Numbered from the stretch's first letter, positions 32,452 through 41,900 are shown. The stretch is 64,000 bases of DNA from Paenibacillus dokdonensis (GCF_004916975.1 NZ_STGQ01000001.1:1512993-1576992), one strand, 5' to 3'. The notes: generated from the letters alone by a model not told the origin. Translations and numbers: made by a program.

Positions 32452-32483
32452 GAATAATGCTCATAATGCGGAATAATGTTCAT
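32452..32483. promoter_or_regulatory. Tandem direct repeats, candidate AraC-type binding sites
   Basis: GAATAATGCTCAT (32452-32464) and GAATAATGTTCAT (32471-32483) differ by one base and start 19 bases apart, close to two helical turns. They lie just upstream of the operon promoter (-35 at 32518), where an AraC-type activator usually binds. The repeats are seen directly; binding is inferred. Confidence 0.55.
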
Positions 32484-32517
32484 TCTAAAGTACGGTATAG
32501 CAGCCAAAACATGCAGA

Positions 32518-32547
32518 TTTACCTCCGAAAAGGCTCTCGTCTATACT
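32518..32547 (+). promoter_or_regulatory. Promoter of the ABC transporter-fucosidase operon
   Basis: TTTACC (32518-32523) and TATACT (32542-32547) with an 18-base spacer form a sigma-A-like promoter. The -35 is poor, as expected for an activator-dependent promoter, and the direct repeats lie 35 bases upstream. Confidence 0.55.
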
Positions 32548-32588
32548 TCAGTCACCGGCCGGAATAAAAAACATAATCGGGGGTGACT

Positions 32589-33500
32589 ATGCTGAATCTT
32601 TGGAAGGACATCAGAAGCAAATGGCAATTGTACGCACTGTTTGCTTTGCCGCTGCTCTACATCATTATATTCAAGTATGTGCCGATGTACGGCGCACAGA
32701 TCGCTTTCAAGGAATTTAACGTAACCAAAGGCATCGGAGGCAGCCCGTGGGTGGGATTTGCACAATTTGAACGTTTTTTTCACTCCCATGAGTTCTGGAG
32801 ATTGCTGCGGAATACGCTGGTGATCAGCTTTTATGCCCTGCTAGCGAGCTTCCCGTTTCCCATTATCCTGGCACTGGGTCTGAACTATGTGAAGAATCGG
32901 CGTTTCAAGAACACGGTACAGATGATTACATATGCGCCGTATTTCATTTCCTTGGTTGTCCTGGTGGGGCTCTTGCTGCAGTTTCTTGACCCGCGGACCG
33001 GACTGATAAACACATTGCTCGGATGGTTTGGCCTTGGACCGTTTCATTTTATGGCGCAGGCTTCCTGGTTTAATTCGATCTATGTATGGTCGCATGTGTG
33101 GCAGAATACTGGTTTTGCCTGCATTATCTATCTGGCTGCGCTCTCCGGCATTGATCCGGCATTGCATGAGGCGGCAGTGATGGACGGGGCGACCAAGGTT
33201 CAGCGGATGCGTCATATCGATATACCGGGCATTCTGCCGATCGCGGTCATTCTTCTGATCCTGAATACAGGACAAATGCTCGAAACGGGCTTCGAGAAAA
33301 TATTGCTGATGCAAAATGCGCTGAATCTGCGCTCCTCTGAAGTCATCGATACTTACGTCTATAAAGTGGGGCTTGTGTCACAGGCTATGAATTTCTCGTA
33401 TGCGACAGCCATTGGCTTGTTCAAAGCGGTGATCGGCTTCATCCTGCTCATAATCGTGAATCAGACAGCCAAACAATTGAAGCAGGAAAGCTTATGGTAG
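32589..33500 (+). CDS. ABC transporter permease, LplB type
   Basis: 303-residue inner-membrane permease of a carbohydrate ABC importer (LplB/UgpA-like). Six hydrophobic helices are evident, and the cytoplasmic coupling loop is the EAA motif ALHEAAVMDGATKVQRMRHI followed by DIPGILP. The N-terminal LYALFALPLLYIIIFKYVPM is typical of Lpl permeases. It pairs with the permease at 33517. The ATG at 32589 is preferred over the GTG at 32583, which lies in the likely ribosome site. Confidence 0.88.
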   Translation: MLNLWKDIRSKWQLYALFALPLLYIIIFKYVPMYGAQIAFKEFNVTKGIGGSPWVGFAQFERFFHSHEFWRLLRNTLVISFYALLASFPFPIILALGLNYVKNRRFKNTVQMITYAPYFISLVVLVGLLLQFLDPRTGLINTLLGWFGLGPFHFMAQASWFNSIYVWSHVWQNTGFACIIYLAALSGIDPALHEAAVMDGATKVQRMRHIDIPGILPIAVILLILNTGQMLETGFEKILLMQNALNLRSSEVIDTYVYKVGLVSQAMNFSYATAIGLFKAVIGFILLIIVNQTAKQLKQESLW

Positions 33501-33516
33501 AAAGGCGGCGGAAACC

Positions 33517-34413
33517 TTGCGAAAGACAAAAATGAAAGAAGCCGGCTCTGACCGTCTGTTTACGATCATGAATTATTTGGTACTGACTCTGATTATGATT
33601 ATCGTGCTGTATCCGCTCGTTTATGTTGTAAGCGCTTCATTCAGCTCGAGCAGTGCAGTCTTGTCAGGACGCGTGTGGTTGTGGCCTGTTGAACCAACGC
33701 TGGATGGGTACCGGGCTGTTTTCAAAAATGGAATGGTTGTACGCGGCTTTATGAACACCTTGTTCTACACCGTGGCGGGAACGGGAATTAACCTGCTGTT
33801 TACGGTTCTGGCAGCTTATCCGCTGTCCAGAAAAGATTTCCGCGGACGGAATGTATTTATGCTCCTGTTCGTCTTCACCATGATGTTTAACGGAGGGCTT
33901 ATTCCAACCTATTTGCTGGTAAAAAATCTCGGTATGATCGACACGGTCTGGTCCATGCTGATTCCGGCGGCTTTGTCGGTCTGGAATGTCATCATCATGC
34001 GGACGTATTTTCAAACGACGATTCCCGGCGAACTGCTGGAAGCATCGCAGTTGGACGGATGTACAGATTTCCGTTTCCTGCTTCGGATTGTGCTGCCCCT
34101 GTCCGGGCCGATCCTTGCGGTTATCGCCTTGTTCTATGCCGTGGGGCATTGGAATCAATATTTCAACGCAATGATTTTCCTGAAACGGGCGGATTTGTAT
34201 CCGCTGCAATTGATTCTTAGAGATATTCTCGTCCAGAACGAAATCAATATTGACATGCTCGGGGATGCGAAGACCGCTGCGGCGCGTCAGGGACTGCGGG
34301 AGCTGCTCAAATATTCACTGATTGTTGTGACCTCTGTCCCGCTGCTCGTGGTGTATCCATTCGTGCAGAAGTTTTTCGTTAAAGGTGTCATGATTGGCTC
34401 GATAAAGGGCTGA
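33517..34413 (+). CDS. ABC transporter permease, LplC type
   Basis: 298-residue second permease of the importer, LplC/UgpE-like, with six predicted helices. The EAA coupling motif is GELLEASQLDGCTDFRFLLR followed by IVLPLSGP. The C-terminal FVQKFFVKGVMIGSIKG is the usual end of the family. It starts with TTG at 33517, seventeen bases after the LplB-type gene, so both are co-transcribed. No ATPase gene is linked; such importers commonly share an MsmX-like ATPase encoded elsewhere. Confidence 0.88.
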   Translation: MRKTKMKEAGSDRLFTIMNYLVLTLIMIIVLYPLVYVVSASFSSSSAVLSGRVWLWPVEPTLDGYRAVFKNGMVVRGFMNTLFYTVAGTGINLLFTVLAAYPLSRKDFRGRNVFMLLFVFTMMFNGGLIPTYLLVKNLGMIDTVWSMLIPAALSVWNVIIMRTYFQTTIPGELLEASQLDGCTDFRFLLRIVLPLSGPILAVIALFYAVGHWNQYFNAMIFLKRADLYPLQLILRDILVQNEINIDMLGDAKTAAARQGLRELLKYSLIVVTSVPLLVVYPFVQKFFVKGVMIGSIKG

Positions 34414-34465
34414 TAGCGGGTCATGAAAGATTTCGATAACTTTTGAAAAAACATGGAGGGTTGTT

Positions 34466-36145
34466 ATGTACAAGAAAGCTGGCAAGATCGCAAGTCTGGT
34501 CATTGCTGTCAGTATGCTGCTCGCAGGATGCTCAGGCGGCTCGAAAGAGGGAAGCGGGGAGAGCAAAGAAAGTAAAGCGCCCGCAGCCAAGACGGTAGAA
34601 TTATCGGCACCGGGAACTTACCCGTTGGTAAAGGATAAAACGACGCTCAAGATCATGGTGCGCGGCAATCCGCTTGTGGAGAATTTCGAAACCAACGAGT
34701 TCACCAAATGGTATGAGGAAAAAACCAACGTCCACATTGAGTGGGAGGTCGTTCCGGAACAGAGCATGCAGGAGAAGCTGAACCTGGTACTGGCGAGCGA
34801 GGATTATCCGGACGTCATCATGGGTCTGAATGTATCCCCTACACAGCAAATGATCTATGGAACTCAGGGCGCATTCCTTCCGCTGAATGATTTGATTGAA
34901 AAGGAAGGCACGCAAACGAAGAAAATGTTCCAGGACAATCCTGAAATCAAAGACACGGTTACCGCCATTGACGGCAACATCTATGCACTGCCTGAAGTGA
35001 ATGATTGTTATCACTGTTCCATGAGTCAGAAAATGTGGATTTATGAGCCTTGGCTCAAAAAGCTCGGTCTCGAAATGCCGAAGACAACAGATGATCTCTA
35101 CAATGTTCTGAAGGCTTTTAAGGAGAAGGATCCGAATGGCAACGGGAAAAAGGATGAAGTACCGCTTTCCATTACTCAAAAGTCATGGCGTTCGACCATA
35201 GATTCGTTCCTGATGAACTCCTTCATTTATAATCCGGTGTACGGATCAAGCAGCAAACATATGTACATTAAGGACGGCAAACTCGATGTTGCGTATAACA
35301 AACCGGAATGGCGCGAAGGCCTGCGTTATCTCAACAAGCTTTACAAGGATGGACTGATTGCTCCGGAATCATTTACCCAGGACGAGAACCAGCTGATTCA
35401 GCAGGGTGAAAATCCGGATACGGTAATTTTAGGCGCTTCCACGGGTGGCCATGAAGGCGTATTCACACAGCTGCTGGGTGAAAGCGGACGATGGAAAGAG
35501 TATAAGGCTGTTCCTCCTCTGAAAGGACCCGGAGGCGTGCAGTATGCCGCAACGGACACCACTGCGTTGACACCTGGATCCTTCATCATTACCAAGAAGG
35601 CCAAAAATCCGGAGCTTGCTCTGCGCTGGGCGGATGGCTTGTACGAGAAAGAAATGACGCTGCGGAGTGTGTACGGCCGCCCCGATCAGGAATGGCGTGA
35701 CGCCAAGGATGGCGAAATCGGCATTAACGGCAAGCCTGCCGTGTGGTCCGAGCTTAAATCCTTTGGTACGGTTCAAAATGTGAACTGGGCTCAGACCGGG
35801 CCGGCAATGCGTTCTAACGATTTCCGCCTGTCGGCGGTAGCAAAAGGTGATGATGATTTAGAGGTAATCCTGTACAACGAGACGAAGAATAAATATGAGC
35901 CGTATAAACCAACAGATGTCAGCACAGTGCCGCCGCTGTTCCTGACCAATGAACAGGCGTCCGAGGTGGCCGATTTGGCCAAGACCATCAATGACTATGT
36001 GGATGAGATGATTGCCCGTTTTGTCATTGGAGATGCGAGCCTGGATACGGAATGGGACAGCTACGTCAGCCAGCTGGATAACATGAACTTAAAACGTTAT
36101 CTGGAAATTTACCAAACGGCTTATGATGAAAAGAACAAAAAATAA
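34466..36145 (+). CDS. Extracellular solute-binding lipoprotein, LplA type
   Basis: 559-residue sugar-binding lipoprotein. The N-terminus has a lipobox (AVSMLLAGCSGG) followed by a flexible Ser/Gly/Lys stretch. The mature part has the two-lobe pattern of LplA-like proteins: TTLKIMVRGNPL, DYPDVIMGLN, DGNIYALPEVND and the EF-hand-like KDPNGNGKKDEVP calcium-binding loop. It delivers oligosaccharides to the permeases encoded just upstream; the sugar is likely fucosylated, given the next gene. GGAGGG precedes the ATG. Confidence 0.9.
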   Translation: MYKKAGKIASLVIAVSMLLAGCSGGSKEGSGESKESKAPAAKTVELSAPGTYPLVKDKTTLKIMVRGNPLVENFETNEFTKWYEEKTNVHIEWEVVPEQSMQEKLNLVLASEDYPDVIMGLNVSPTQQMIYGTQGAFLPLNDLIEKEGTQTKKMFQDNPEIKDTVTAIDGNIYALPEVNDCYHCSMSQKMWIYEPWLKKLGLEMPKTTDDLYNVLKAFKEKDPNGNGKKDEVPLSITQKSWRSTIDSFLMNSFIYNPVYGSSSKHMYIKDGKLDVAYNKPEWREGLRYLNKLYKDGLIAPESFTQDENQLIQQGENPDTVILGASTGGHEGVFTQLLGESGRWKEYKAVPPLKGPGGVQYAATDTTALTPGSFIITKKAKNPELALRWADGLYEKEMTLRSVYGRPDQEWRDAKDGEIGINGKPAVWSELKSFGTVQNVNWAQTGPAMRSNDFRLSAVAKGDDDLEVILYNETKNKYEPYKPTDVSTVPPLFLTNEQASEVADLAKTINDYVDEMIARFVIGDASLDTEWDSYVSQLDNMNLKRYLEIYQTAYDEKNKK

Positions 36146-36171
36146 ACCAGCAAACGGAGGTTAAGACTGAC

Positions 36172-37449
36172 ATGAATCCGCGTTTTGAAAGAACACTTCC
36201 CCTGATGGAAGATCGATTCGGCTTGTTTATTCACTGGGGCTTGTATGCGATCCCGGCAAGGGGAGAATGGATACGGAATAATGAACGCATCACCAATGAG
36301 GATTATCAGCCGTATTTCGAAGAATTCAATCCGGTTCTGTACGACCCGAGGAGCTGGGCGAAATCAGCCAAGGCGGCTGGTCAGCGCTATGCTGTTCTCA
36401 CAACCAAGCATCACGATGGCTTCTGTCTCTTTGACAGCCAGCTTACGGAGTACAAGGCAACCAATACGCCTGCAGGACGGGATTTGATCCGCGAGTATGT
36501 GGATGCATTCCGGGAAGAAGGCATTAAGGTCGGTTTCTATTATTCTTTAATCGATTGGTATCATGACGATTATCCGGCATATAATGACAGGCATCATCCG
36601 ATGAGGGGCAATGAAGACTTCAAGGACAAGGAAACGGAGTTCGACCGTTACCTAGACTATATGCACGGCCAGGTGCGGGAGCTCCTCACCAACTACGGCA
36701 AGATTGATATCATCTGGTTCGACTTCTCCTATGACGATATGACAGCCGAGAAGTGGCGGGCAACCGAGCTGATTCAGATGATTCGCTCTCTTCAGCCGGA
36801 TATCGTCATTGACAACCGTCTTGGCGGCAACATTATGGCGGAGGAGCCTGAAGTGTACGCAGGCGATTTCTTCTCACCTGAACAGATTATCCCGCCTGAA
36901 GGAATCGTGAATTCGGCTGGTGAGGCGGTTCCCTGGGAAGCATGTATTACGCTGAATGATCATTGGGGATACCATTCCACCGATCATAATTACAAGTCCC
37001 CGCGTCAAGTCATTCGAGCCCTGGTGGAATGCGTCAGCAAGAACGGCAATTTACTCTTAAACGTGGGCCCGGATGCCAAAGGCGAGATTCCTGAAGAGTC
37101 ACTCGAAATTCTGGCGGCTGTCGGGAAGTGGCTTCAGCGCAATGGCGACAGCATTTACGGCTGTGGAATCGCTAGCTTGCCTAAGCCGGAATGGGGGCGT
37201 TACACCCAACGCGGTAATAAGCTGTATGCGCATGTATTCGACCGAGGCATCGGCCCCATCTACTTCCAGGGCTTAAAAGGTAAAATTAAAAAAGCAAGGC
37301 TGCTGTCTGATGGCAGTGAGCTTCATGTGCAAACGCCATGGATGGCGGATCAATACTCCGATACCGAAAGCGGCGCCTTTATTCACATTGCCGGCGGAGA
37401 TCTGCCGGATGAACTGGACACGGTGATTGAACTGGAGCTTTTTGAATAA
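36172..37449 (+). CDS. GH29 alpha-L-fucosidase
   Basis: 425-residue glycoside hydrolase of family 29. The family signature FGLFIHWGLYAIPARGEWI is at the N-terminus, KHHDGFCLFDS follows (catalytic-site His pair), and the nucleophile Asp184 lies in IDIIWFDFSYDD. The absence of a signal peptide means it acts inside the cell on imported oligosaccharides. A small beta-sandwich C-terminal part completes the protein. It lies 26 bases after the solute-binding protein gene, and assigns the operon to fucoside use. Confidence 0.9.
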   Translation: MNPRFERTLPLMEDRFGLFIHWGLYAIPARGEWIRNNERITNEDYQPYFEEFNPVLYDPRSWAKSAKAAGQRYAVLTTKHHDGFCLFDSQLTEYKATNTPAGRDLIREYVDAFREEGIKVGFYYSLIDWYHDDYPAYNDRHHPMRGNEDFKDKETEFDRYLDYMHGQVRELLTNYGKIDIIWFDFSYDDMTAEKWRATELIQMIRSLQPDIVIDNRLGGNIMAEEPEVYAGDFFSPEQIIPPEGIVNSAGEAVPWEACITLNDHWGYHSTDHNYKSPRQVIRALVECVSKNGNLLLNVGPDAKGEIPEESLEILAAVGKWLQRNGDSIYGCGIASLPKPEWGRYTQRGNKLYAHVFDRGIGPIYFQGLKGKIKKARLLSDGSELHVQTPWMADQYSDTESGAFIHIAGGDLPDELDTVIELELFE

Positions 37450-37511
37450 ATAATAGATAGCGGTATGAAGCGTTTATAAGACACTTATATGGCAAGGAGC
37501 TGATAAACGGA

Positions 37512-38384
37512 ATGAAGCCAGGAGTAAGCAGCTATAGCCTGCTTCATGCGATCAAAGCCGGCGAGATGTCCGTGCTTGATGTCATCGACTGGATTGCGGA
37601 GCAGGGTGGAGAACATATGGAGATCGTTCCTTATGGGTATACACTCGAAGACCAGCCTGAACTCGCGGATGCCGTCCGCGAGCGGGCTGCGGCGAAGGGG
37701 ATCGAGTTGTCCAATTATTCGATGCCCGCGAATTTCGTGCAGGAGACACGCGAAGACTTCGAGGCCGAGATGGAGAGGGTCAAAAGGCATGTGGATACCG
37801 TACACAGGCTGGGCATGAAGCATATGCGCCACGACGTGACCGCTTTCACGCTGCCGCCCGACAAATGGGGCATCGACTATTTGGAGAATCATCTGGAGCA
37901 GATCGTGAAGGGCTGCCGGCAAATTGCTGATTATGCGGCTGGTTATGGCATCACGACCACGATTGAGAATCATGGCGTCAGCGTTCAGGCAAGCGATCGT
38001 GTACAGCGGGTTCTTCGGGCGGTGGACCGTCCGAATTTCAAAACGACGATTGATATTTGCAACTTTCTCTGCGTCGACGAAGAGCCTCTGGTTGGCGTGA
38101 AACGGAATTTACCCTTTGCCTCGTTGATTCACGTCAAGGATTTCTATATCCGTCCCGCGGATGAAAATCCCGGCGGCGGCGACTGGTTCCGCAGTACGCA
38201 TGGAAACTATCTGCGGGGCGCGATCTTTGGCCAGGGCGATATCGATGTCCGTCGCGTGCTGCGCTTGGTAAAAGCATCCGGTTACGACGGATATATTACG
38301 CTTGAGTTCGAGGGTATGGAGGAGTGTCGCAAGGCCACGAAGCTGGGTCTTGATAATTTGCGGCGAATTTGGAATGAAATTTAA
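37512..38384 (+). CDS. Sugar phosphate isomerase/epimerase-fold protein
   Basis: 290-residue TIM-barrel protein of the AP-endonuclease/xylose-isomerase-like superfamily. Metal ligands fit ITTTIENHGVSV (Glu), TTIDICNFL (Asp), LIHVKDFYI (His and Asp) and YITLEFEGMEE (Glu). Members isomerise or epimerise sugars or inositols; the substrate here may be a product of fucosidase action but is unknown. It is the last gene of the operon; a strong terminator follows. Confidence 0.82.
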   Translation: MKPGVSSYSLLHAIKAGEMSVLDVIDWIAEQGGEHMEIVPYGYTLEDQPELADAVRERAAAKGIELSNYSMPANFVQETREDFEAEMERVKRHVDTVHRLGMKHMRHDVTAFTLPPDKWGIDYLENHLEQIVKGCRQIADYAAGYGITTTIENHGVSVQASDRVQRVLRAVDRPNFKTTIDICNFLCVDEEPLVGVKRNLPFASLIHVKDFYIRPADENPGGGDWFRSTHGNYLRGAIFGQGDIDVRRVLRLVKASGYDGYITLEFEGMEECRKATKLGLDNLRRIWNEI

Positions 38385-38395
38385 AGGGTAATATG

Positions 38396-38436
38396 AAAAG
38401 CCTGTTCATGCTACTAATGCATGAACAGGCTTTTTT
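38396..38436. terminator. Bidirectional terminator of the fucoside operon
   Basis: A 16-base perfect stem (38396-38411 with 38419-38434), seven-base loop TACTAAT, with an A run on one side and a T run on the other. It serves the plus-strand operon and the convergent minus-strand MFS gene. Confidence 0.9.
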
Positions 38437-38487
38437 AATGAACGAATTTATTGGGGTCAACATGGGGCAATCAATGGCGATGCATTT

Positions 38488-39759
38488 TTACATGGATATC
38501 GCAGTCTCCGTGGCCGTGGTTTTCCGCTCCTTAAACATAAAATAATAAATCGCTGAAGCGCTGATATAAAGAACGCCAGTCATGCTGAACGTGATTGCAT
38601 AACCCCAATAAGTTCCATAAGTAGTTAATAACAAAGATTGCACGGGTCCCATCGTTGCCCAGCCCATCATAAAAGCAGTCTGTGTCATGGAATTCGCAAT
38701 CCCTCTGCGTGCATCGGATACTCTGTCCACCATAATGGAGGACTGGATTGGGTTGGCTGCATTCATCAGGGCCTGACGGAACAGGAAGCTGATAGAGGCT
38801 ATCACGAATAGATTCGTGAAGCCGGTAAGCAGCAGGAACGGCAATGACATCATCTGGAAGAGTACGACAGCTTTTACAGGTCCTACCCGGCTTGCGAGAG
38901 TAGGTCCGATGAGCATCGAAACGATGGTCATCACTTGGCCGAGTGAGATCAGAATGCCCACAGCCGTCAATGATACGGCGAAACGGTTAGTAAAATACAG
39001 GTTAAGGTAGGGGACGACGAGCCCTGAGCCTGTACCTACAATTAATTGCGCGAGTGTAAACTTCAATATTGCTTTCCAGTCGTCTTTGGCCTGTGCTGGC
39101 AGCTTGACGGGTTCTTCAGGAACCACGGCTTCGATCAAGACCTTGTCCTTCACCGTTTTCTTTACGAATAGAAGGGGAATGAATGCGAGCACGCTGGCAG
39201 CGCCCCCGGCAAAGAGAACGGCCTGCAAACTGTGGATTTTGCTCCAGCCCGCCTGCTGCAGCAGATCCGCCAGGAATCCACCGCCGCTGCTTCCCAGTAC
39301 TTGTGCTGCGAGAACAAGTGAAAAATGATAGCTGAACATTCTCAGCCGCTGCTGCTTAGTTGTATTCTCCGCCAAGAACGGTACAGCGATAACCTGAAAG
39401 AACGCGGCAAACAAGCCAGCGGCTATCGAGAGTATGATGAGTCCTGATTCCCCGCTGACAAAGGCTCTTCCCATAAAACTGAGACCGGCCAGCAAGGCCC
39501 CAAACAAGAGCAGAAGCCGGTGGCTGACGCGGTCGGCAATCAGTCCAATCGGAATAAATATGAGCGCTGTCGCCAGGGACTGTACGCTGACGATCGTTCC
39601 GTTCATCGTATCCTGATATCCCAGGGACTGAATGTATAAATTGTAGAGCACCGAAAACATGCCTGTACCGATCTGGTACAGAAGGTTTGCCAGAAAAAAG
39701 AGCCGGATATTGCGACCGAGCTGTTTCCATCCCGATGTTACTGCATGCAGTACATGCAT
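38488..39759 (-). CDS. MFS transporter
   Basis: 423-residue major facilitator with about twelve transmembrane segments. The N-terminal FLANLLYQIGTGMFSVLYNL starts helix 1; the A-motif region is IGLIADRVSHRLLL, and helix 11 ends with QTAFMMGWATMGPVQS. Substrate unknown. The ATG at 39759 (minus strand) is chosen because GGAGG lies nine bases upstream; an in-frame start at 39849 adds 30 hydrophilic residues without a ribosome site. It converges on the fucoside operon, so it may not be part of it. Confidence 0.86.
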   Translation of the reverse strand: MHVLHAVTSGWKQLGRNIRLFFLANLLYQIGTGMFSVLYNLYIQSLGYQDTMNGTIVSVQSLATALIFIPIGLIADRVSHRLLLLFGALLAGLSFMGRAFVSGESGLIILSIAAGLFAAFFQVIAVPFLAENTTKQQRLRMFSYHFSLVLAAQVLGSSGGGFLADLLQQAGWSKIHSLQAVLFAGGAASVLAFIPLLFVKKTVKDKVLIEAVVPEEPVKLPAQAKDDWKAILKFTLAQLIVGTGSGLVVPYLNLYFTNRFAVSLTAVGILISLGQVMTIVSMLIGPTLASRVGPVKAVVLFQMMSLPFLLLTGFTNLFVIASISFLFRQALMNAANPIQSSIMVDRVSDARRGIANSMTQTAFMMGWATMGPVQSLLLTTYGTYWGYAITFSMTGVLYISASAIYYFMFKERKTTATETAISM

Positions 39760-39951
39760 TTTGTCTGATCCTCCGTCGTTGTCATAGTTTGTCTCCCCAT
39801 TGTAGCAAGGGGATCCCCCGGAGGGAAGCAAAAAATGGAAGATGTCCATCCAGAAGGGACAGGAAGCTGGAGCTTATTAGGAGCAAAGAAACAAATTCGG
39901 AGCTGCCAGCGTACATAACAAAGAAGAATACATAGGAAGGGGCAATGTAAT

Positions 39952-40461
39952 GTGAACGAAGAAATCAGAATCTGGGAAGTAAAGTCGATGGAGCCCAAGC
40001 TGCTGGAGCAGCTGTCTTCACTATTGATCCATGTGGTTGAAGACGGGGCATCAATCGGCTTTTTGCCGCCGCTTATGGAGCAGGATACCCATGAATACTG
40101 GCAGCAGGTGCTTGAGCCTGGCGTCCGGATGTGGGTCGCAATGAGAGGGGAACAGGTGGCAGGGACCGTCCAGCTGCATTTAGCAATGAAAGCTAACGGA
40201 GCACATCGTGCTGAAATTGCAAAATTAATGGTATCCCCTGATGTCCGAAGAAGCGGAATTGCCCGCCTGCTGATGCAGACGGCCGAGCAAGCGGCCAAAT
40301 ACGAGAACAGAACGCTGCTTGTTCTGGATACTAGAGCCGGAGATCCATCAAATTTACTCTATCAATCTCTTGGATATATCGAAGCGGGAAGAATACCGCG
40401 TTTTGCCCGTTCGGCCAGCGGCCAGCTGGATGATACGATCTATTATTACAAGGAAATTTAA
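39952..40461 (+). CDS. GNAT family N-acetyltransferase
   Basis: 169-residue acetyltransferase. The CoA motif is AEIAKLMVSPDVRRSGIARL (R-R-S-G-I-A), and SNLLYQSLGYIEAGRIPRFA fits motif B. Its layout resembles PA4866-like or aminoglycoside-type acetyltransferases, but the acceptor is unknown. It starts with GTG at 39952, with AAGGGG upstream. It is divergent from the MFS gene at 38488. Confidence 0.88.
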   Translation: MNEEIRIWEVKSMEPKLLEQLSSLLIHVVEDGASIGFLPPLMEQDTHEYWQQVLEPGVRMWVAMRGEQVAGTVQLHLAMKANGAHRAEIAKLMVSPDVRRSGIARLLMQTAEQAAKYENRTLLVLDTRAGDPSNLLYQSLGYIEAGRIPRFARSASGQLDDTIYYYKEI

Positions 40462-40479
40462 AATTGCCGTCAATTAGGA

Positions 40480-41337
40480 ATGGTGAATATGGATATGTTC
40501 AAGAGATTCCTCGTCAAATTACCCTATGCATACACCATGCGAATTCATCAGCTTAGATTAACCCGAAGTCTGCAGAACAAGTTCAAATCCTTTGCGGTCG
40601 ATCGTTCGGATGTTTCGCTTCCCTTCAACATGAAACGCCATCAATCGCTTCTCCGGAGAAAGCTTGGCTCATCCGATCCAAGACTTCAAGAGAATAAGAT
40701 CACCAACCTTGGCATTGCCATCAGCAGGATGAACGGCGTGCTGCTTCGGCCGGGTGAAACCTTTTCTTATTGGAAGCTGGTCGGCAAACCTACGAAAAGG
40801 AAAGGCTATATTGAAGGCCTTCAGCTATCTCGCGGAGAAGTGAGAACCGGAGTCGGCGGCGGTTTATGCCAATTGGCCAATCTGGTTTATTGGCTGGCTC
40901 TGCATTCGCCGCTTGAGGTTGCAGAGCGTCATCATCACAGCTTTGATCCGTTTCCGGATGATCACCGTGTCCTGCCTTTTGGAAGCGGGGCGAGCGTATT
41001 TTATAACTATGTGGATCTTCGTTTCTACAATCCGACTTCAGTATCCTTTCAATTCAGCATCTGGCTGACGGAAGAACATCTCAAAGGAACCCTCCACTGT
41101 GGCCAGGAATGGCCGTATGCATATCATATCGAAGAAAGAAATCATCAGTTTCATTCCAGAGACGGAAAAAACTTCAGAGAGAATGAAATCTGGCGCAGAG
41201 TGGTTGATAAGAGAACGGGGCTGACAGTGATTGAAGAGCTGCTGGTACATAACTTCTCAGAGGTCAAATATGAGATACCTGCAGTTTCGGTTAAAGGGCC
41301 ACCAGTTCCACCACCTCAAGATCCGGTGACGATGTAA
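40480..41337 (+). CDS. vanW: VanW family protein
   Basis: 285-residue VanW-like protein. The domain runs from about residue 60 to 210: GETFSYWKLVGKPTKRKGYI, VGGGLCQLANLVYWLALHSP and ERHHHSFDPFP are characteristic. VanW accompanies some glycopeptide resistance clusters, but its function is unknown and no other van resistance gene is next to it (the VanZ gene at 13781 is 27 kb away). No signal peptide is evident. Start may be ATG 40480 or 40489. Confidence 0.85.
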   Translation: MVNMDMFKRFLVKLPYAYTMRIHQLRLTRSLQNKFKSFAVDRSDVSLPFNMKRHQSLLRRKLGSSDPRLQENKITNLGIAISRMNGVLLRPGETFSYWKLVGKPTKRKGYIEGLQLSRGEVRTGVGGGLCQLANLVYWLALHSPLEVAERHHHSFDPFPDDHRVLPFGSGASVFYNYVDLRFYNPTSVSFQFSIWLTEEHLKGTLHCGQEWPYAYHIEERNHQFHSRDGKNFRENEIWRRVVDKRTGLTVIEELLVHNFSEVKYEIPAVSVKGPPVPPPQDPVTM

Positions 41338-41396
41338 CGGGTTTGCTGTAAAATGTGTGGGATGCCGAATACATAATAAAGGAATGATCGACTGTA

Positions 41397-41843
41397 ATGA
41401 ATGTATACCAAGCTTCGATCCATGATCTAGAAGATATCGCCGTGTTATTTAATGAGTACCGGATCTTTTATATGCAGGAGTCTGACCTTGAAGGGGCACG
41501 GCATTTTTTGTCTGAGCGCTTTGCCCTGAGTCAATCGGTCATTTTTGTCGCAAGGGACCCGAAGACGAGCCAGGCTCTGGGCTTTACCCAGCTGTATCCA
41601 TCCTTTTCCTCGGTTTCCATGCAGCGGTTGTTCATTCTGAATGATTTGTTCGTCGTAAAGGAGTTCCGCAAACAGGGGGCGGCGCAGCGGCTGCTGGAGG
41701 CTGCCCGGAGCTATGCTTCCGTCAACAAGGCCAAAGGCCTTGAGCTATCCACTGCTAAAGACAACATATCTGCCAAGTGTCTGTATGAACAATTTGGTTA
41801 TAAGAAGGATATGGAGTTCGACCATTATTTTCTGCGCCTATAA
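41397..41843 (+). CDS. GNAT family N-acetyltransferase
   Basis: 148-residue acetyltransferase. Motif A is LNDLFVVKEFRKQGAAQRLL (R-K-Q-G-A-A), and the C-terminal half NISAKCLYEQFGYKKD corresponds to motif B. The family YPSFSSVSMQRLFILNDLF strand is usual for small-molecule acetyltransferases. Substrate unknown. It follows the VanW gene on the same strand after a 59-base gap. Confidence 0.88.
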   Translation: MNVYQASIHDLEDIAVLFNEYRIFYMQESDLEGARHFLSERFALSQSVIFVARDPKTSQALGFTQLYPSFSSVSMQRLFILNDLFVVKEFRKQGAAQRLLEAARSYASVNKAKGLELSTAKDNISAKCLYEQFGYKKDMEFDHYFLRL

Positions 41844-41900
41844 TGCGAAAATTCACTATAAGGCTTTGGCCTGAAAACGAGTTCAACTACAGGAGTGACT

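Noticed and set aside
33664..34209. Minus-strand open frame within the LplC-type permease gene
   Set aside because: His/Gln-rich mirror translation of a membrane protein gene, a common artefact.
39738..40298. Minus-strand open frame across the start of the MFS gene and an acetyltransferase gene
   Set aside because: It overlaps two well-supported genes in other frames, has low-complexity Ser/Cys-rich translation and matches no family.
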